Shown: positions 8,282-17,682 of the stretch, one piece after another
How positions within the stretch are numbered: position 1 is the stretch's first letter
How the letters are laid out: the number at the start of each line of letters is the position of its first letter
Source of the DNA: Noviluteimonas caseinilytica
GTDB taxonomy: Bacteria > Pseudomonadota > Gammaproteobacteria > Xanthomonadales > Xanthomonadaceae
Length of the DNA stretch: 64,000 nucleotides
Direction: 5' to 3'
NCBI RefSeq assembly: GCF_018406605.1
Contig: NZ_AP024545.1
Coordinates: 62,001-126,000, forward strand
Position numbers and translations under genes: made by a program
Notes under the pieces: model-generated
Told to the model about the DNA's origin: nothing
Database searches by the model: none
Seen by the model: only the letters and a program-made list of their open reading frames with translations

Positions 8282-9868
8282 TCAGCTCCGCGCCGAATAC
8301 GCGTACGACCCCAACCGCTCCTTCATCGGCGCCAGCTGTTCCTCGTAACGCCGCCACTGCCCCAGCGTCTTCGCATGGATGCCTTCGCGCACCTGCATCG
8401 CGCTCGCGGTGGCCACGGTGCCGGCGCGCTTGGCGATGTCGGTCAGGCCGGTCTGCCACGGCAGGCCGATGTAGTCGAGCAGTTCGCGCGTGGTGCCTTC
8501 CGGTTCCGACACCAGTTCCGAGTAGCGCACGGTGTGGATGCGGCCCGGCAGCTGCGCAGTCCAGTGCGCCATCAACTGGCGGTAGCGCTTGTAGTAGTCC
8601 GCCATCTCCAGCTGGTCGTAGCTGTGCGGGTACGCGGCGGCGAACAGTTCCTTGAGGTTCGAGAAGCACGTGTCCATCGGGTCGCGCACCATGTGCACGA
8701 TCTTCGCGCTCGGCAACGCGCGCGCGATGTAGCCGAGGTTGAGGAAGTTCGGCGGCAGCTTGTCGGTGTAGTACGCCGCATGCGTACCGTCGGGGCGGCG
8801 CGCGCGCCAGCGGGTGTGCGCCAGGTAACGCTCGCCGAGCTGCGCCCAGTCGGTGATCGATTCGGCGCGCTTGGCCAGGGCGAGGTCGAGGTTGGGGCCG
8901 CCGGCGAAGTCGCACATCCAGCGCATCTGGAACACGAAATCGCGCAGCTCGCCGGCATCGCGCAGGCGCGCGTGCCCGCCGAGGATGCGTTCGAGCAGCG
9001 TGGTGCCCGAGCGCGGCAGGCCGACGATGAAGATCGGCGTGGCGCCCTCGGAATCGTGGTGCTCGCCGGGCGTGATCTTCAGTGATTGCAGGTGTTCGAA
9101 CAGCGCGGTGTCGGTGGCGGTGTCGTACTGCACCTGCGCGCGACGCAGGCGCATGCCGGTGTCGAGCGCCTGCCATGCGGCCTCCGCATCGCCGAGGTCG
9201 TCGAGTTCCTTGAACAGCGCGTAGTACAGCATCGGCGCGTCGGCATGCGCGTCGCCCAGGCGCGCGAGCGAGGCGCGCAACGCGTCGACGTGGTTGTCGT
9301 CGCGCGTCTGCGTGTGCAGCTTCGACAGCGAGCGCGCGGCGCGGGCGAAATCCGGATCGGCGGCCAGCGCGGCGTCGAAGGCGGCCTGCGCTTCCACGTC
9401 GTCGCCGCGGTGCATCTCGGCCAAACCGATGAGGTAGCGGATGGCCGGCGAATCCCAGCCGAGCTTGCGCGCGGCATCCAGCAGGCGCAGCGCCATGTCG
9501 GGCTGCATGTAATCCGTCATCACCTTGCCGAGCTGGGCCAGCGCGGCCGGGCGCTGCGCTTCCAGCATCTCGGGGCGGCCGGCGGCGATCACGGCCGGCT
9601 CGGTTTCGCCCAGGGTGAGCAGGCGCTTGCAGACCATTTCGATGACATCCGCGTCATCCGTGTGGGCCACGCCCGCGGCCAGCGCGTGCGCGATCGCGTC
9701 GCGGTAGCGGCCCTCGCCCGACGCCAGCAGCGACAGGCGCAGGTTGGCCAGCACGGCGAAATCCGGATCGTCGACGAGCGTGAGGTAGGCGGCGCGGGCG
9801 TCGTCCTGGCGGCGTTCGCCGAGCAGGCGTTCGGCGGTTTGCCAGGTGTCCAGGGCGGGGGTCTGCAT
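8282..9868 (-). CDS. TPR-containing sulfotransferase family protein
   Basis: A 528-residue protein. The N-terminal half (to about residue 245) is helical with tetratricopeptide-like repeats, for example ALAADPDFARAARSLSKL. The C-terminal half is a PAPS-dependent sulfotransferase: the 5'-phosphosulfate loop PIFIVGLPRSGTTLLERIL near residue 265 and the 3'-phosphate element VHMVRDPMDTCFSN. The architecture resembles bacterial TPR/sulfotransferases and, more distantly, tyrosylprotein sulfotransferase. There is no signal peptide, so the reaction is cytoplasmic or the protein is peripheral. It stands alone, divergent from the leucine dehydrogenase gene. Acceptor unknown: a peptide, sugar or lipid is possible. 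Confidence 0.88.
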   Translation of the reverse strand: MQTPALDTWQTAERLLGERRQDDARAAYLTLVDDPDFAVLANLRLSLLASGEGRYRDAIAHALAAGVAHTDDADVIEMVCKRLLTLGETEPAVIAAGRPEMLEAQRPAALAQLGKVMTDYMQPDMALRLLDAARKLGWDSPAIRYLIGLAEMHRGDDVEAQAAFDAALAADPDFARAARSLSKLHTQTRDDNHVDALRASLARLGDAHADAPMLYYALFKELDDLGDAEAAWQALDTGMRLRRAQVQYDTATDTALFEHLQSLKITPGEHHDSEGATPIFIVGLPRSGTTLLERILGGHARLRDAGELRDFVFQMRWMCDFAGGPNLDLALAKRAESITDWAQLGERYLAHTRWRARRPDGTHAAYYTDKLPPNFLNLGYIARALPSAKIVHMVRDPMDTCFSNLKELFAAAYPHSYDQLEMADYYKRYRQLMAHWTAQLPGRIHTVRYSELVSEPEGTTRELLDYIGLPWQTGLTDIAKRAGTVATASAMQVREGIHAKTLGQWRRYEEQLAPMKERLGSYAYSARS

Positions 9869-10116
9869 TCGGCGGCTTTCTTGTAAGGAGTGAATCGACA
9901 GGGCCGCGATTGTAGGCGGCCCGCGCCACGGGCGTCCCTACGCCCGCGTACACACGACTCAGGCTTGGCTTCGGAGTAGACTGCGCCGCCTGCGGTGGCC
10001 TGAGCGCCTGGATTTTCGTCCGCAGTCCCCAGCAATCTCAACGACTTATCTCGACTTGTTGGCCCGCTTGCCACGCGCGATCACGCGCACGGCGACGCAG
10101 GCCGCCGGAGCTTCCG

Positions 10117-11217
10117 ATGCTTTTCGAAACCCTCGACACCTACGGCCACGAACAGGTCGTGTTCTGCCACAACAAGGATGCGGGCCTGAAGGCCATCATC
10201 GCCATCCACAACACGGTGCTCGGCCCCGCCCTCGGCGGCACGCGCATGTGGCCGTACAAGACCGAGGCCGACGCGCTCAACGACGTGCTGCGCCTCTCGC
10301 GCGGCATGACGTACAAGAACGCGGTGGCCGGCCTGAACATCGGCGGCGGCAAGGCCGTCATCATCGGCGACCCGGCGAAGGACAAGAGCGAGGCGCTGTT
10401 CCGCGCGTTCGGCCAGTTCGTCGAATCGCTGGGCGGCCGCTACATCACGGCCGAGGACGTCGGCATCGACGTCAACGACATGGAATACGTGTACCGCGAG
10501 ACCGAGTACGTGACCGGCGTGCACCAGGTGCACGGTGGTTCGGGCGATCCCTCGCCGTTCACCGCCTACGGCACGCTGCAGGGCCTGATGGCCACGCTCA
10601 ACAAGAAGTACGGCGACGAGGAAGTCGGCAAGTATTCCTACGCGGTGCAGGGCCTGGGCCACGTCGGCATGGAATTCGTGAAGCTGCTCAAGGAGCGCGG
10701 CGCGAAGATCTTCGTCACCGACATCAACAAGCAACTGGTCGACAAGGCCGTCAACGAATACGGCGCCGAAGCCGTGGGCCTGGACGAGATCTACGACGTG
10801 CCGGCCGACGTGTACTCGCCGTGCGCGCTGGGCGCCACCGTCAACGAACAGACCCTGCCCCGCCTCAAGGCGAAGGTCATCTGCGGCGCGGCGAACAACC
10901 AGCTGGCCAACACGCAGATCGGCGACGAAGTCGAGAAGCGCGGCATCCTCTACGCGCCGGACTATGCGGTCAACGCGGGCGGCGTGATGAACGTGTCGCT
11001 CGAGATCGACGGCTACAACCGCGAACGCGCGATGCGCATGATGCGCACGATCTACCACAACCTCGCGCGCATCTATGAAATCAGCGAGCGCGACGCGATC
11101 CCGACCTACAAGGCCGCCGACCGCCTCGCCGAAGAGCGCATCAGCGCGATCGGCAAGCTGAAGCTCCCGCTGGGCCGCGCACAGCCGCGTTTCCAAGGCC
11201 GCATCCGCGGTCACTGA
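10117..11217 (+). CDS. ldh: Leucine dehydrogenase
   Basis: NAD-dependent oxidative deamination of leucine (also valine and isoleucine) to the 2-oxo acid, the entry step of branched-chain amino-acid catabolism. The 366-residue protein has the Glu/Leu/Phe/Val dehydrogenase pattern: GGGKAVI carrying the catalytic lysine, and a Rossmann domain with VQGLGHVGMEF. Length matches the family. It opens the leucine-catabolic block: isovaleryl-CoA dehydrogenase follows after a hairpin terminator. A TAGACT minus-10-like element at 9977-9982 would give a leader of roughly 130 bases, but its minus-35 match is poor. The gene name follows Bacillus usage. Confidence 0.93.
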   Translation: MLFETLDTYGHEQVVFCHNKDAGLKAIIAIHNTVLGPALGGTRMWPYKTEADALNDVLRLSRGMTYKNAVAGLNIGGGKAVIIGDPAKDKSEALFRAFGQFVESLGGRYITAEDVGIDVNDMEYVYRETEYVTGVHQVHGGSGDPSPFTAYGTLQGLMATLNKKYGDEEVGKYSYAVQGLGHVGMEFVKLLKERGAKIFVTDINKQLVDKAVNEYGAEAVGLDEIYDVPADVYSPCALGATVNEQTLPRLKAKVICGAANNQLANTQIGDEVEKRGILYAPDYAVNAGGVMNVSLEIDGYNRERAMRMMRTIYHNLARIYEISERDAIPTYKAADRLAEERISAIGKLKLPLGRAQPRFQGRIRGH

Positions 11218-11229
11218 TGCACCACCCAG

Positions 11230-11251
11230 GGACGGGGCTTCGGCCCCGTCC
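11230..11251 (+). terminator. Hairpin terminator or attenuator after leucine dehydrogenase
   Basis: A perfect 9-bp GC-rich stem (GGACGGGGC with its complement) closed by the very stable TTCG tetraloop lies 12 bases after the leucine dehydrogenase stop codon. The downstream side has only short T runs, so termination may be partial and some transcripts may read into isovaleryl-CoA dehydrogenase. Confidence 0.65.
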
Positions 11252-11290
11252 TGCGTTTCCGTCACCTGAAAGTTTCGTCCGGAGTCTGCA

Positions 11291-12448
11291 ATGCGCGCTT
11301 TTCCGCTGGGTGAAGACATCGATGCACTGCGCGAGACGGTCCGCCGTTTCTGCGATGCGGAAATCGCGCCCCGCGCGGCGCAGATCGACCACGACAACCT
11401 CTTCCCCGCCGACCTGTGGCCGAAGCTCGGCGAGATGGGCCTGCTCGGGCTGACGGTGCCGGAACAGTTCGGTGGCACCGACATGGGCTACCTCGCGCAC
11501 CTCGTCGCGATGGAAGAGATCTCGCGCGCGTCGGGTTCGGTCGGCCTGTCGTACGGCGCGCATTCCAACCTGTGCGTCAACAACCTCTACGCCAACGGCA
11601 CCGATGCGCAGCGCGCGAAGTACCTGCCGAAGCTGTGCTCGGGCGAATGGAAGGGCGCGCTGGCGATGAGCGAACCCGGTGCGGGTTCGGACGTCGTCGG
11701 TTCCATGCAGTGCCGCGCGGAACTGCGCGGCGATACGTGGGTCGCCAACGGCAACAAGATGTGGATCACCAACGGCCCCGAGGCCGACGTGCTGATCGTG
11801 TACATGCGCACCGCCGGCAAGGAATCGGGCAGCAGTTGCATGACCGCCTTCCTCGTCGAGAAGGGCATGCCGGGCTTCACCACCGCGCAGAAGCTCGACA
11901 AGTTCGGCATGCGCGGGTCGAACACGTGCGAGCTGGTGTTCCGCGATTGCGAGATCCCCGCCGCCAACGTGCTCGGCGAAGTGCACAAGGGCGTCAAGGT
12001 GCTGATGTCGGGCCTGAACACCGAACGCCTCGTGTTGTCCGGCGGGCCGATCGGCCTGATGCAGGCGGCGATGGACGTCGCCCTGCCCTACGTGCGCGAA
12101 CGCAAGCAGTTCGACGCGCCGATCGGGACCTTCGGGATCATGCAGGCCAAGATCGCCGACATGTACACGTCGCTGCAGTCCTCGCGCGCGTTCGCCTACC
12201 AGGTGGCCCGCGATTACGACGCCGGGCGCAAGTCGCGCGTGGATGCGGCCTCGTGCCTGCTGCATGCGACGGAAGCCGCGGTCGACGTGGCCCTGGAAGC
12301 CATCCAGGCGCTCGGCGGCAACGGCTACATCAACGAATACCCGACCGGCCGGATCCTGCGCGACGCCAAGCTCTACGCGATCGGCGCCGGGACCAACGAG
12401 ATCCGGCGGATGCTGATCGGGCGGGAGCTCTTCGACGGGCGGGATTGA
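11291..12448 (+). CDS. liuA: Isovaleryl-CoA dehydrogenase
   Basis: FAD-dependent acyl-CoA dehydrogenase that oxidises isovaleryl-CoA to 3-methylcrotonyl-CoA, passing electrons to ETF. The 385-residue protein has the family blocks ALAMSEPGAGSD and WITNGPEADV, and the C-terminal signature with GGNGYINEYP. The catalytic glutamate is in the middle of the chain (E245, within GLNTERLVLSGG), the position characteristic of isovaleryl-CoA dehydrogenase rather than of short-chain acyl-CoA dehydrogenases. This and the neighbouring methylcrotonyl-CoA carboxylase genes support the specific call. A stem-loop containing the stop codon (12446-12466) follows. Confidence 0.92.
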   Translation: MRAFPLGEDIDALRETVRRFCDAEIAPRAAQIDHDNLFPADLWPKLGEMGLLGLTVPEQFGGTDMGYLAHLVAMEEISRASGSVGLSYGAHSNLCVNNLYANGTDAQRAKYLPKLCSGEWKGALAMSEPGAGSDVVGSMQCRAELRGDTWVANGNKMWITNGPEADVLIVYMRTAGKESGSSCMTAFLVEKGMPGFTTAQKLDKFGMRGSNTCELVFRDCEIPAANVLGEVHKGVKVLMSGLNTERLVLSGGPIGLMQAAMDVALPYVRERKQFDAPIGTFGIMQAKIADMYTSLQSSRAFAYQVARDYDAGRKSRVDAASCLLHATEAAVDVALEAIQALGGNGYINEYPTGRILRDAKLYAIGAGTNEIRRMLIGRELFDGRD

Positions 12449-12466
12449 GGCCGATCCGGGGCCTCA
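12446..12466 (+). terminator. Putative terminator overlapping the liuA stop codon
   Basis: A 7-bp inverted repeat (TGAGGCC and GGCCTCA) with a 7-base loop; the stop codon forms the first three bases of the stem. The T tail is short (CGTTTC), so efficiency is uncertain. A separate promoter lies before the next gene, in agreement with an end of transcription here. Confidence 0.45.
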
Positions 12467-12510
12467 CGTTTCGCGGAACGACACGTTCCTGAAGGCCGCA
12501 CCCCACCCGT

Positions 12511-12540
12511 TTGCCGCACTGCAGCATGCGGCTCTAGAAT
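12511..12540 (+). promoter_or_regulatory. Sigma70-type promoter for the thiolase gene
   Basis: TTGCCG (12511-12516), an 18-base spacer and TAGAAT (12535-12540) lie 43 bases before the thiolase start. TAGAAT also serves as the minus-10 element of the tRNA-Pro promoter in this window, which supports the assignment. Confidence 0.55.
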
Positions 12541-12583
12541 CGGACCGTCCCGGCGAACCGCCGGCCCGTCTCCTGGAGTCACC

Positions 12584-13759
<1,176 letters not shown>

Positions 13760-13800
13760 AATCTGAAAACGTGGTCGGAGAAATTTTCCGGCCAAACCCC

Positions 13801-13829
13801 TTGACACGCGACAACCGCCGGTTGAGATT
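13801..13829 (+). promoter_or_regulatory. Promoter with consensus minus-35 before alanine-rich lipoprotein
   Basis: A perfect TTGACA (13801-13806) is followed after 17 bases by GAGATT (13824-13829), a weak minus-10. It lies 53 bases upstream of the first alanine-rich lipoprotein. A full-consensus minus-35 is rare in this GC-rich window and suggests a strongly expressed gene. Confidence 0.45.
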
Positions 13830-13881
13830 GGTATTGGCGCGCAGTTGCGCGTTGCCAATCCAACGACGAGGAATGACCAAC

Positions 13882-14274
13882 ATGTCCATCAACAAGGCTC
13901 TGATTGCCATCGCTCTGGGCTTCGCCCTGACCGCTTGCACGAACAAGGACCAGGCTGCCGACTCCGCCGCCGAAGCCAGCGCCGCCGCCGGCGAAGCGCA
14001 GCAGGCTGCCGACAACGCCGCCGCCACCGGTGACGCCGCCGCTGCCGACGCCGCCCAGGCTGCTGCCGACACGGCCGCCGCCGCTGCCGACGCCGCTTCC
14101 ACCTCGGCCGACGCCGCTGCCGCCAAGGCCGGCACCACCGACGCCGACGACGCTGCCGACGCTGCCGAGAACGCAGCCGACGCCGCTGGCCAGGCGCAGG
14201 ACGCCGCCGAAGAGGCTGCTGCCTCGGCCGACGCCAAGACCAACAACGACGGCACCACCCCGGCGAAGAAGTAA
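13882..14274 (+). CDS. Alanine-rich small lipoprotein (copy 1)
   Basis: A 130-residue lipoprotein: a short signal peptide ending in the lipobox LTAC, then a mature part that is almost entirely A, D, E, T and Q in AADAA/AAEAA-like repeats, ending in a lysine-rich PAKK tail. Such composition predicts a long amphipathic helix or coiled coil, similar in spirit to Lpp or alanine-zipper lipoproteins anchored in the outer membrane. The start is the second ATG (13882), because AGGA at 13869-13872 is correctly spaced for it and too close to the ATG at 13873. A paralogue follows at 14469. Role inferred only: an abundant envelope or peptidoglycan-tethering lipoprotein. Confidence 0.8.
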   Translation: MSINKALIAIALGFALTACTNKDQAADSAAEASAAAGEAQQAADNAAATGDAAAADAAQAAADTAAAAADAASTSADAAAAKAGTTDADDAADAAENAADAAGQAQDAAEEAAASADAKTNNDGTTPAKK

Positions 14275-14323
14275 CCCACGGGTCGGCGCTCTTCACGGCG
14301 CTGAATTGTGGTTACAATGCGCG

Positions 14324-14357
14324 GCCGCCGGTTCACGCCGGCGGCTTTTCTTGTTTT
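14324..14357 (+). terminator. Intrinsic terminator after lipoprotein copy 1
   Basis: An 8-bp perfect GC stem (GCCGCCGG and CCGGCGGC) with a 6-base loop is followed by TTTTCTTGTTTT. Immediately upstream an ATTGT/ACAAT inverted repeat (14305-14318) could extend the structure; its right arm also looks like a TACAAT minus-10 hexamer. Confidence 0.85.
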
Positions 14358-14358
14358 A

Positions 14359-14406
14359 GCAGTCCGTAGTCAGTGAACGAATGAAGCCGGCCCCGTGCCG
14401 GACTGC
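14359..14406 (+). promoter_or_regulatory. Structured 5' region upstream of lipoprotein copy 2
   Basis: GCAGTCCG (14359-14366) is the exact complement of CGGACTGC (14399-14406). Inside it GCCGG at 14386-14390 can alternatively pair with CCGGC-type sequence around 14396-14400 that overlaps the right arm. Two mutually exclusive stems are therefore possible in the leader of the second lipoprotein. No known riboswitch is recognised. Confidence 0.35.
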
Positions 14407-14468
14407 CGCGCGCACTGGCGTTGCCTGACCCGTTTCTTACCCTTCAGACAACTCCTTTGGAGAGATTC

Positions 14469-14849
14469 ATGAACACCAAGCTCTACGTCCTCCTCGCCGC
14501 CGGCGTCCTCGCTCTGTCGGCCTGCAAGAACGACACCCCGACCGCCCAGGCCGAAGCCGCCCAGGCTGCCGACGCCACCGCCGCTGCCGGCGACCAGGCT
14601 GCCGCCGCCGCTGACGCTGCCGGCACCGCCGCCGCCGAAGGCGTCGACGCCGCCGCCGCCGCGACGGGCGAAGCCGCTGCCGAGACGGGCGCTGCCGTGG
14701 CCGACGCCGCCAGCACCGCCGCTGCCGCCGCCACCGAAGTGACCGCCGACGCCGCCAACGCGACCGCCGACGCTGCGCAGAAGACCGCCGACGCTGCCAA
14801 GGCCACCGCCGACAAGGCCGACGCCGCTGCCGCCGAAGCCAAGAAGTAA
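14469..14849 (+). CDS. Alanine-rich small lipoprotein (copy 2)
   Basis: A 126-residue paralogue of the preceding lipoprotein: signal peptide MNTKLYVLLAAGVLALSAC with lipobox LSAC, then an alanine-dominated mature chain of AADAA-type repeats (last third AADAAQKTADAAKATADK), ending in lysines. The periodic D, E and K residues on an alanine background predict a long charged helix. A GGAGAG ribosome-binding site lies just before the ATG. It has its own terminator at 14887. The two copies differ enough in sequence to be an old duplication. As with copy 1, a structural envelope role is inference. Confidence 0.8.
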   Translation: MNTKLYVLLAAGVLALSACKNDTPTAQAEAAQAADATAAAGDQAAAAADAAGTAAAEGVDAAAAATGEAAAETGAAVADAASTAAAAATEVTADAANATADAAQKTADAAKATADKADAAAAEAKK

Positions 14850-14886
14850 TAGCGCCCTGCGCTAGCTTCTGCTTCACGTAGCACCA

Positions 14887-14916
14887 GAAGACCCGCCTCG
14901 GCGGGTCTTCTTTTTT
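14887..14916 (+). terminator. Strong intrinsic terminator after lipoprotein copy 2
   Basis: A 10-bp perfect stem (GAAGACCCGC and GCGGGTCTTC) with a CTCG loop is followed by a run of T residues (TTTTTT). This is the clearest rho-independent terminator in the window. Confidence 0.92.
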
Positions 14917-14984
14917 GTGGCGGCTTTTGGGCGCAGTGCCGCGGGCCGCTTATCCTCTCCGCTCTTTCGCCGCGCCGGACGTCC

Positions 14985-16592
14985 ATGCCCGCCCTCGCCT
15001 CCAGCCTCGATCCCCGCTCGCAGGATTTCCAGGACAACGTCGCCTACCACCGCGCCCTGGTCGCCGAACTCGACGCCCGCCTGGCGCGCGCCGCCGAAGG
15101 CGGCGGACAGAAGGCCCGCGACAAGCACACCGAACGCGGCAAGCTGCTGGTCCGCGATCGCATCACCGCGCTGCTGGATCCGGGCTCGCCGTTCCTCGAG
15201 ATCGCACCGCTCGCCGCCGAAGGCATGTACGACGACGCCGCGCCCGGCGCCGGCATCGTCGCGGGCATCGGCCGCGTGCACGGGCAGGAAATCGTGATCG
15301 TCGCGAACGACGCCACGGTGAAAGGCGGCACGTACTTCCCGATGACGGTGAAGAAGCATCTGCGCGCACAGGAAATCGCGCGCGAGAACCGCCTGCCCTG
15401 CGTGTACCTCGTCGATTCCGGCGGCGCGTTCCTCCCGTTGCAGGACGAAGTCTTCCCGGACAAGGAACACTTCGGCCGCATCTTCTACAACCAGGCGCGG
15501 CTGAGCGCGGAGAACCTCCCGCAGATCGCCGTCGTCATGGGCTCGTGCACCGCGGGCGGCGCGTACGTGCCGGCGATGTGCGACGAGTCGATCATCGTCA
15601 AGGAGCAAGGCACGATCTTCCTCGGCGGCCCGCCGCTGGTGAAGGCCGCCACCGGCGAAGTCGTCGATGCCGAATCGCTCGGCGGTGCGGACGTGCATAC
15701 GTCGGTGTCGGGCGTGGCGGATCATTTCGCCGAAGACGATCGCGATGCGCTGCAGATCGCGCGCAACCTCGTCGCGCACCTCAACCGCAGCAAGACGCTG
15801 CCGGTGACCACGCAGCCCGCGCGCGAGCCGCTGTTCGCCGCCGAGGAGCTGTACGGCATCGTGCCGAAGGACACGCGCCGCCCGTTCGACATCCGCGAGG
15901 TGATCGCGCGCATCGTCGACGGCAGCGACTTCCAGGAGTTCAAGGCGCGCTACGGCAAGACGCTCGTGTGCGGCTTCGCGCACATCCACGGGTATCCGGT
16001 CGGCATCATCGCCAACAACGGCATTTTGTTTTCCGAGAGCGCGCTTAAGGGCGCGCACTTCATCGAGCTGTGCAACCAGCGCGACATCCCGCTCGTGTTC
16101 CTGCAGAACATCACCGGCTTCATGGTCGGCCGCAAGTACGAGAACGCGGGCATCGCGAAGGACGGCGCGAAGATGGTGACCGCGGTGGCGTGCTCGCACG
16201 TGCCGAAGTTCACCGTGGTGATCGGCGGCAGCTTCGGCGCAGGCAACTATGCGATGTGCGGCCGCGCGTACGGCGGGCGCTTCCTGTGGATGTGGCCGAA
16301 CGCGCGCATCAGCGTGATGGGCGGCGAGCAGGCGGCGTCGGTGTTGTCGACGATCAAGCGCGATGCGATCGAAGGCGCGGGCAAGACGTGGTCGGCGGAC
16401 GAAGAAGATGCATTCAAGTCGCCGATCCGCGACCAGTACGAATCGCAGGGCAATCCGTATTACGCGAGCGCGCGTTTGTGGGACGACGGCATCATCGATC
16501 CCGCGGACACGCGTCGCGTGCTCGGCCTGGGCCTCGCCGCTGCGTTGAATGCACCGATCGAGAAAGGCCGCTTCGGCATCTTCCGCATGTAA
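14985..16592 (+). CDS. liuB: 3-methylcrotonyl-CoA carboxylase, carboxyltransferase (beta) subunit
   Basis: Transfers the carboxyl group from biotin to 3-methylcrotonyl-CoA, giving 3-methylglutaconyl-CoA, the third step of leucine catabolism. The 535-residue protein has the two crotonase-like carboxyltransferase halves: the N-half with VDSGGAFLPLQDEVFPD and GSCTAGGAYVPAM, and the C-half with FLQNITGFMVGRKYE and GGSFGAGNYAMCGRAY. FLQNITGFMVG and the FLWMWPNARISVMGGEQAA block are typical of methylcrotonyl rather than propionyl carboxylase. Its biotin-carrying partner is at 20894-22918, separated by the bactofilin and feo genes. A TATCCT minus-10-like hexamer at 14951 precedes the ATG. Confidence 0.94.
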   Translation: MPALASSLDPRSQDFQDNVAYHRALVAELDARLARAAEGGGQKARDKHTERGKLLVRDRITALLDPGSPFLEIAPLAAEGMYDDAAPGAGIVAGIGRVHGQEIVIVANDATVKGGTYFPMTVKKHLRAQEIARENRLPCVYLVDSGGAFLPLQDEVFPDKEHFGRIFYNQARLSAENLPQIAVVMGSCTAGGAYVPAMCDESIIVKEQGTIFLGGPPLVKAATGEVVDAESLGGADVHTSVSGVADHFAEDDRDALQIARNLVAHLNRSKTLPVTTQPAREPLFAAEELYGIVPKDTRRPFDIREVIARIVDGSDFQEFKARYGKTLVCGFAHIHGYPVGIIANNGILFSESALKGAHFIELCNQRDIPLVFLQNITGFMVGRKYENAGIAKDGAKMVTAVACSHVPKFTVVIGGSFGAGNYAMCGRAYGGRFLWMWPNARISVMGGEQAASVLSTIKRDAIEGAGKTWSADEEDAFKSPIRDQYESQGNPYYASARLWDDGIIDPADTRRVLGLGLAAALNAPIEKGRFGIFRM

Positions 16593-16770
16593 TCAGTGCG
16601 CATGCGCGTGCGTATGCGATCGCACGCAATGTGATCGCGCGCACCGATGAATGGGCGACCGCGCGTCGGTTCCTGTCCGAACCCTGAAGCGTTTGCCCGC
16701 GGGGACGGCGTCAATGGCGTGTGACGAGTGCTAGCCTCCGGCTTCCCTCAAGCAAGCAGGACATTCCCCC

Positions 16771-17316
16771 ATGGCCCTCTGGAAAGATCAGCCCGCCCCG
16801 GCCGCCAACAAGCCTGCCCCGTCGCCCGCCGCGTCCACCGAGGCCGCGCGCTTCCAACCCGAGACCACCATGCCGCCGTCCACTGCCCCCGCATCCTCCG
16901 CTCCCACCGCCGTCCCGACCGCCGCCCCGCCGCGTCCGGCCGCGCGCCAGGTCAACGAATCGCTGATCGCCGCCGACCTGACCATCGAAGGCAAGATCCA
17001 CGGCACCGGCCATGTCCGCATCGCGGGCCAGTTCAAGGGCGACGTCAATGTCGAAGGCGACCTCACCATCGAGAAGGGCGCCAAGCTGACCGGTGGCGTG
17101 CGCGCGCAGAAGATCACCATCGCGGGCGAACTGGAAGGCAACATCGAATCCGCGCAGCGCGTCGACCTGCTCGAATCCGGCGTGCTCACCGGCGACGTCA
17201 AGGCCGCTTCGTTCACCGTGGCCGCCGGTTCGCGCATGCGCGGCCAGGTCGAGTTCGGCTGGGACGAGAAGGCCGGCAGCAGCACGACGCGCAGCAGCTC
17301 CACCGACAACGCCTGA
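16771..17316 (+). CDS. Bactofilin family polymer-forming protein
   Basis: A 181-residue bactofilin (DUF583). The N-terminal 60 residues are proline- and alanine-rich and disordered. The core, from about residue 62 to 160, is a right-handed beta-helix seen as repeats such as DLTIEGKIHGTGHVRIAGQ and GDVNVEGDLTIEKGAKL. Bactofilins assemble without nucleotide into membrane-associated filaments and help with cell shape, stalk or peptidoglycan enzyme positioning. It is followed two bases later by a zinc-ribbon protein, so they are likely co-expressed. There is no M23 peptidase neighbour, which is the most common partner of this family. Confidence 0.9.
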   Translation: MALWKDQPAPAANKPAPSPAASTEAARFQPETTMPPSTAPASSAPTAVPTAAPPRPAARQVNESLIAADLTIEGKIHGTGHVRIAGQFKGDVNVEGDLTIEKGAKLTGGVRAQKITIAGELEGNIESAQRVDLLESGVLTGDVKAASFTVAAGSRMRGQVEFGWDEKAGSSTTRSSSTDNA

Positions 17317-17318
17317 GC

Positions 17319-17678
17319 ATGAGCGCCCGCCCGGGCACGCCGGGGGCCACGCGCACGTGCCCCCACTGCAAGGCGACCATCCTCGACAGCGCCAGCGTGT
17401 GCCCCGCCTGCCGGGGCCACCTGCGTTACGACGATGCGGCCGTCGCGCGCGCGAAGACCGCCATCCAGCCGTTGCAGATCGAAGGCACGATCACGCCGCC
17501 GCCCGGCGACGCGATCTTCGAGTATTCGATGGTGTTGTCGATCCGCAACGCGCGCGGCGAAGAAGTCGTGCGCCAGGTGGTCGGCGTGGGTGCGCTGCAG
17601 CCCGACGAGCAGCGCACGTTTTCGGTGCAGGTGGAAATGACCGAAGCGACCGGCGCGAAGGCCCGCCGCAAGCACTGA
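17319..17678 (+). CDS. Zinc-ribbon protein, bactofilin-linked
   Basis: A 119-residue protein with an N-terminal zinc-ribbon built from CPHC (near residue 14) and CPAC (near residue 29), and a C-terminal beta-rich domain (about residues 48-110) with EYSMVLSIRNARGEEVVRQ. It starts two bases after the bactofilin stop, so the two are translationally linked. The domain may bind the bactofilin polymer or membrane surface; that is inference from position. The stop is four bases from the convergent stop of the feo unit, and both stops sit in a short hairpin (17672-17689). Confidence 0.75.
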   Translation: MSARPGTPGATRTCPHCKATILDSASVCPACRGHLRYDDAAVARAKTAIQPLQIEGTITPPPGDAIFEYSMVLSIRNARGEEVVRQVVGVGALQPDEQRTFSVQVEMTEATGAKARRKH

Positions 17679-17682
17679 ACCG

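Noticed and set aside
14313..14318. TACAAT as a promoter for a short RNA before the terminator at 14324
   Set aside because: The minus-35 match is weak with a 15-base spacer, and the hexamer is part of an inverted repeat next to the terminator.
13882..14849. Repeated GCC-GAC-GCC units looked like a possible tandem repeat or CRISPR-like array
   Set aside because: The units are irregular, in frame with lipoprotein coding sequence and lack spacers.
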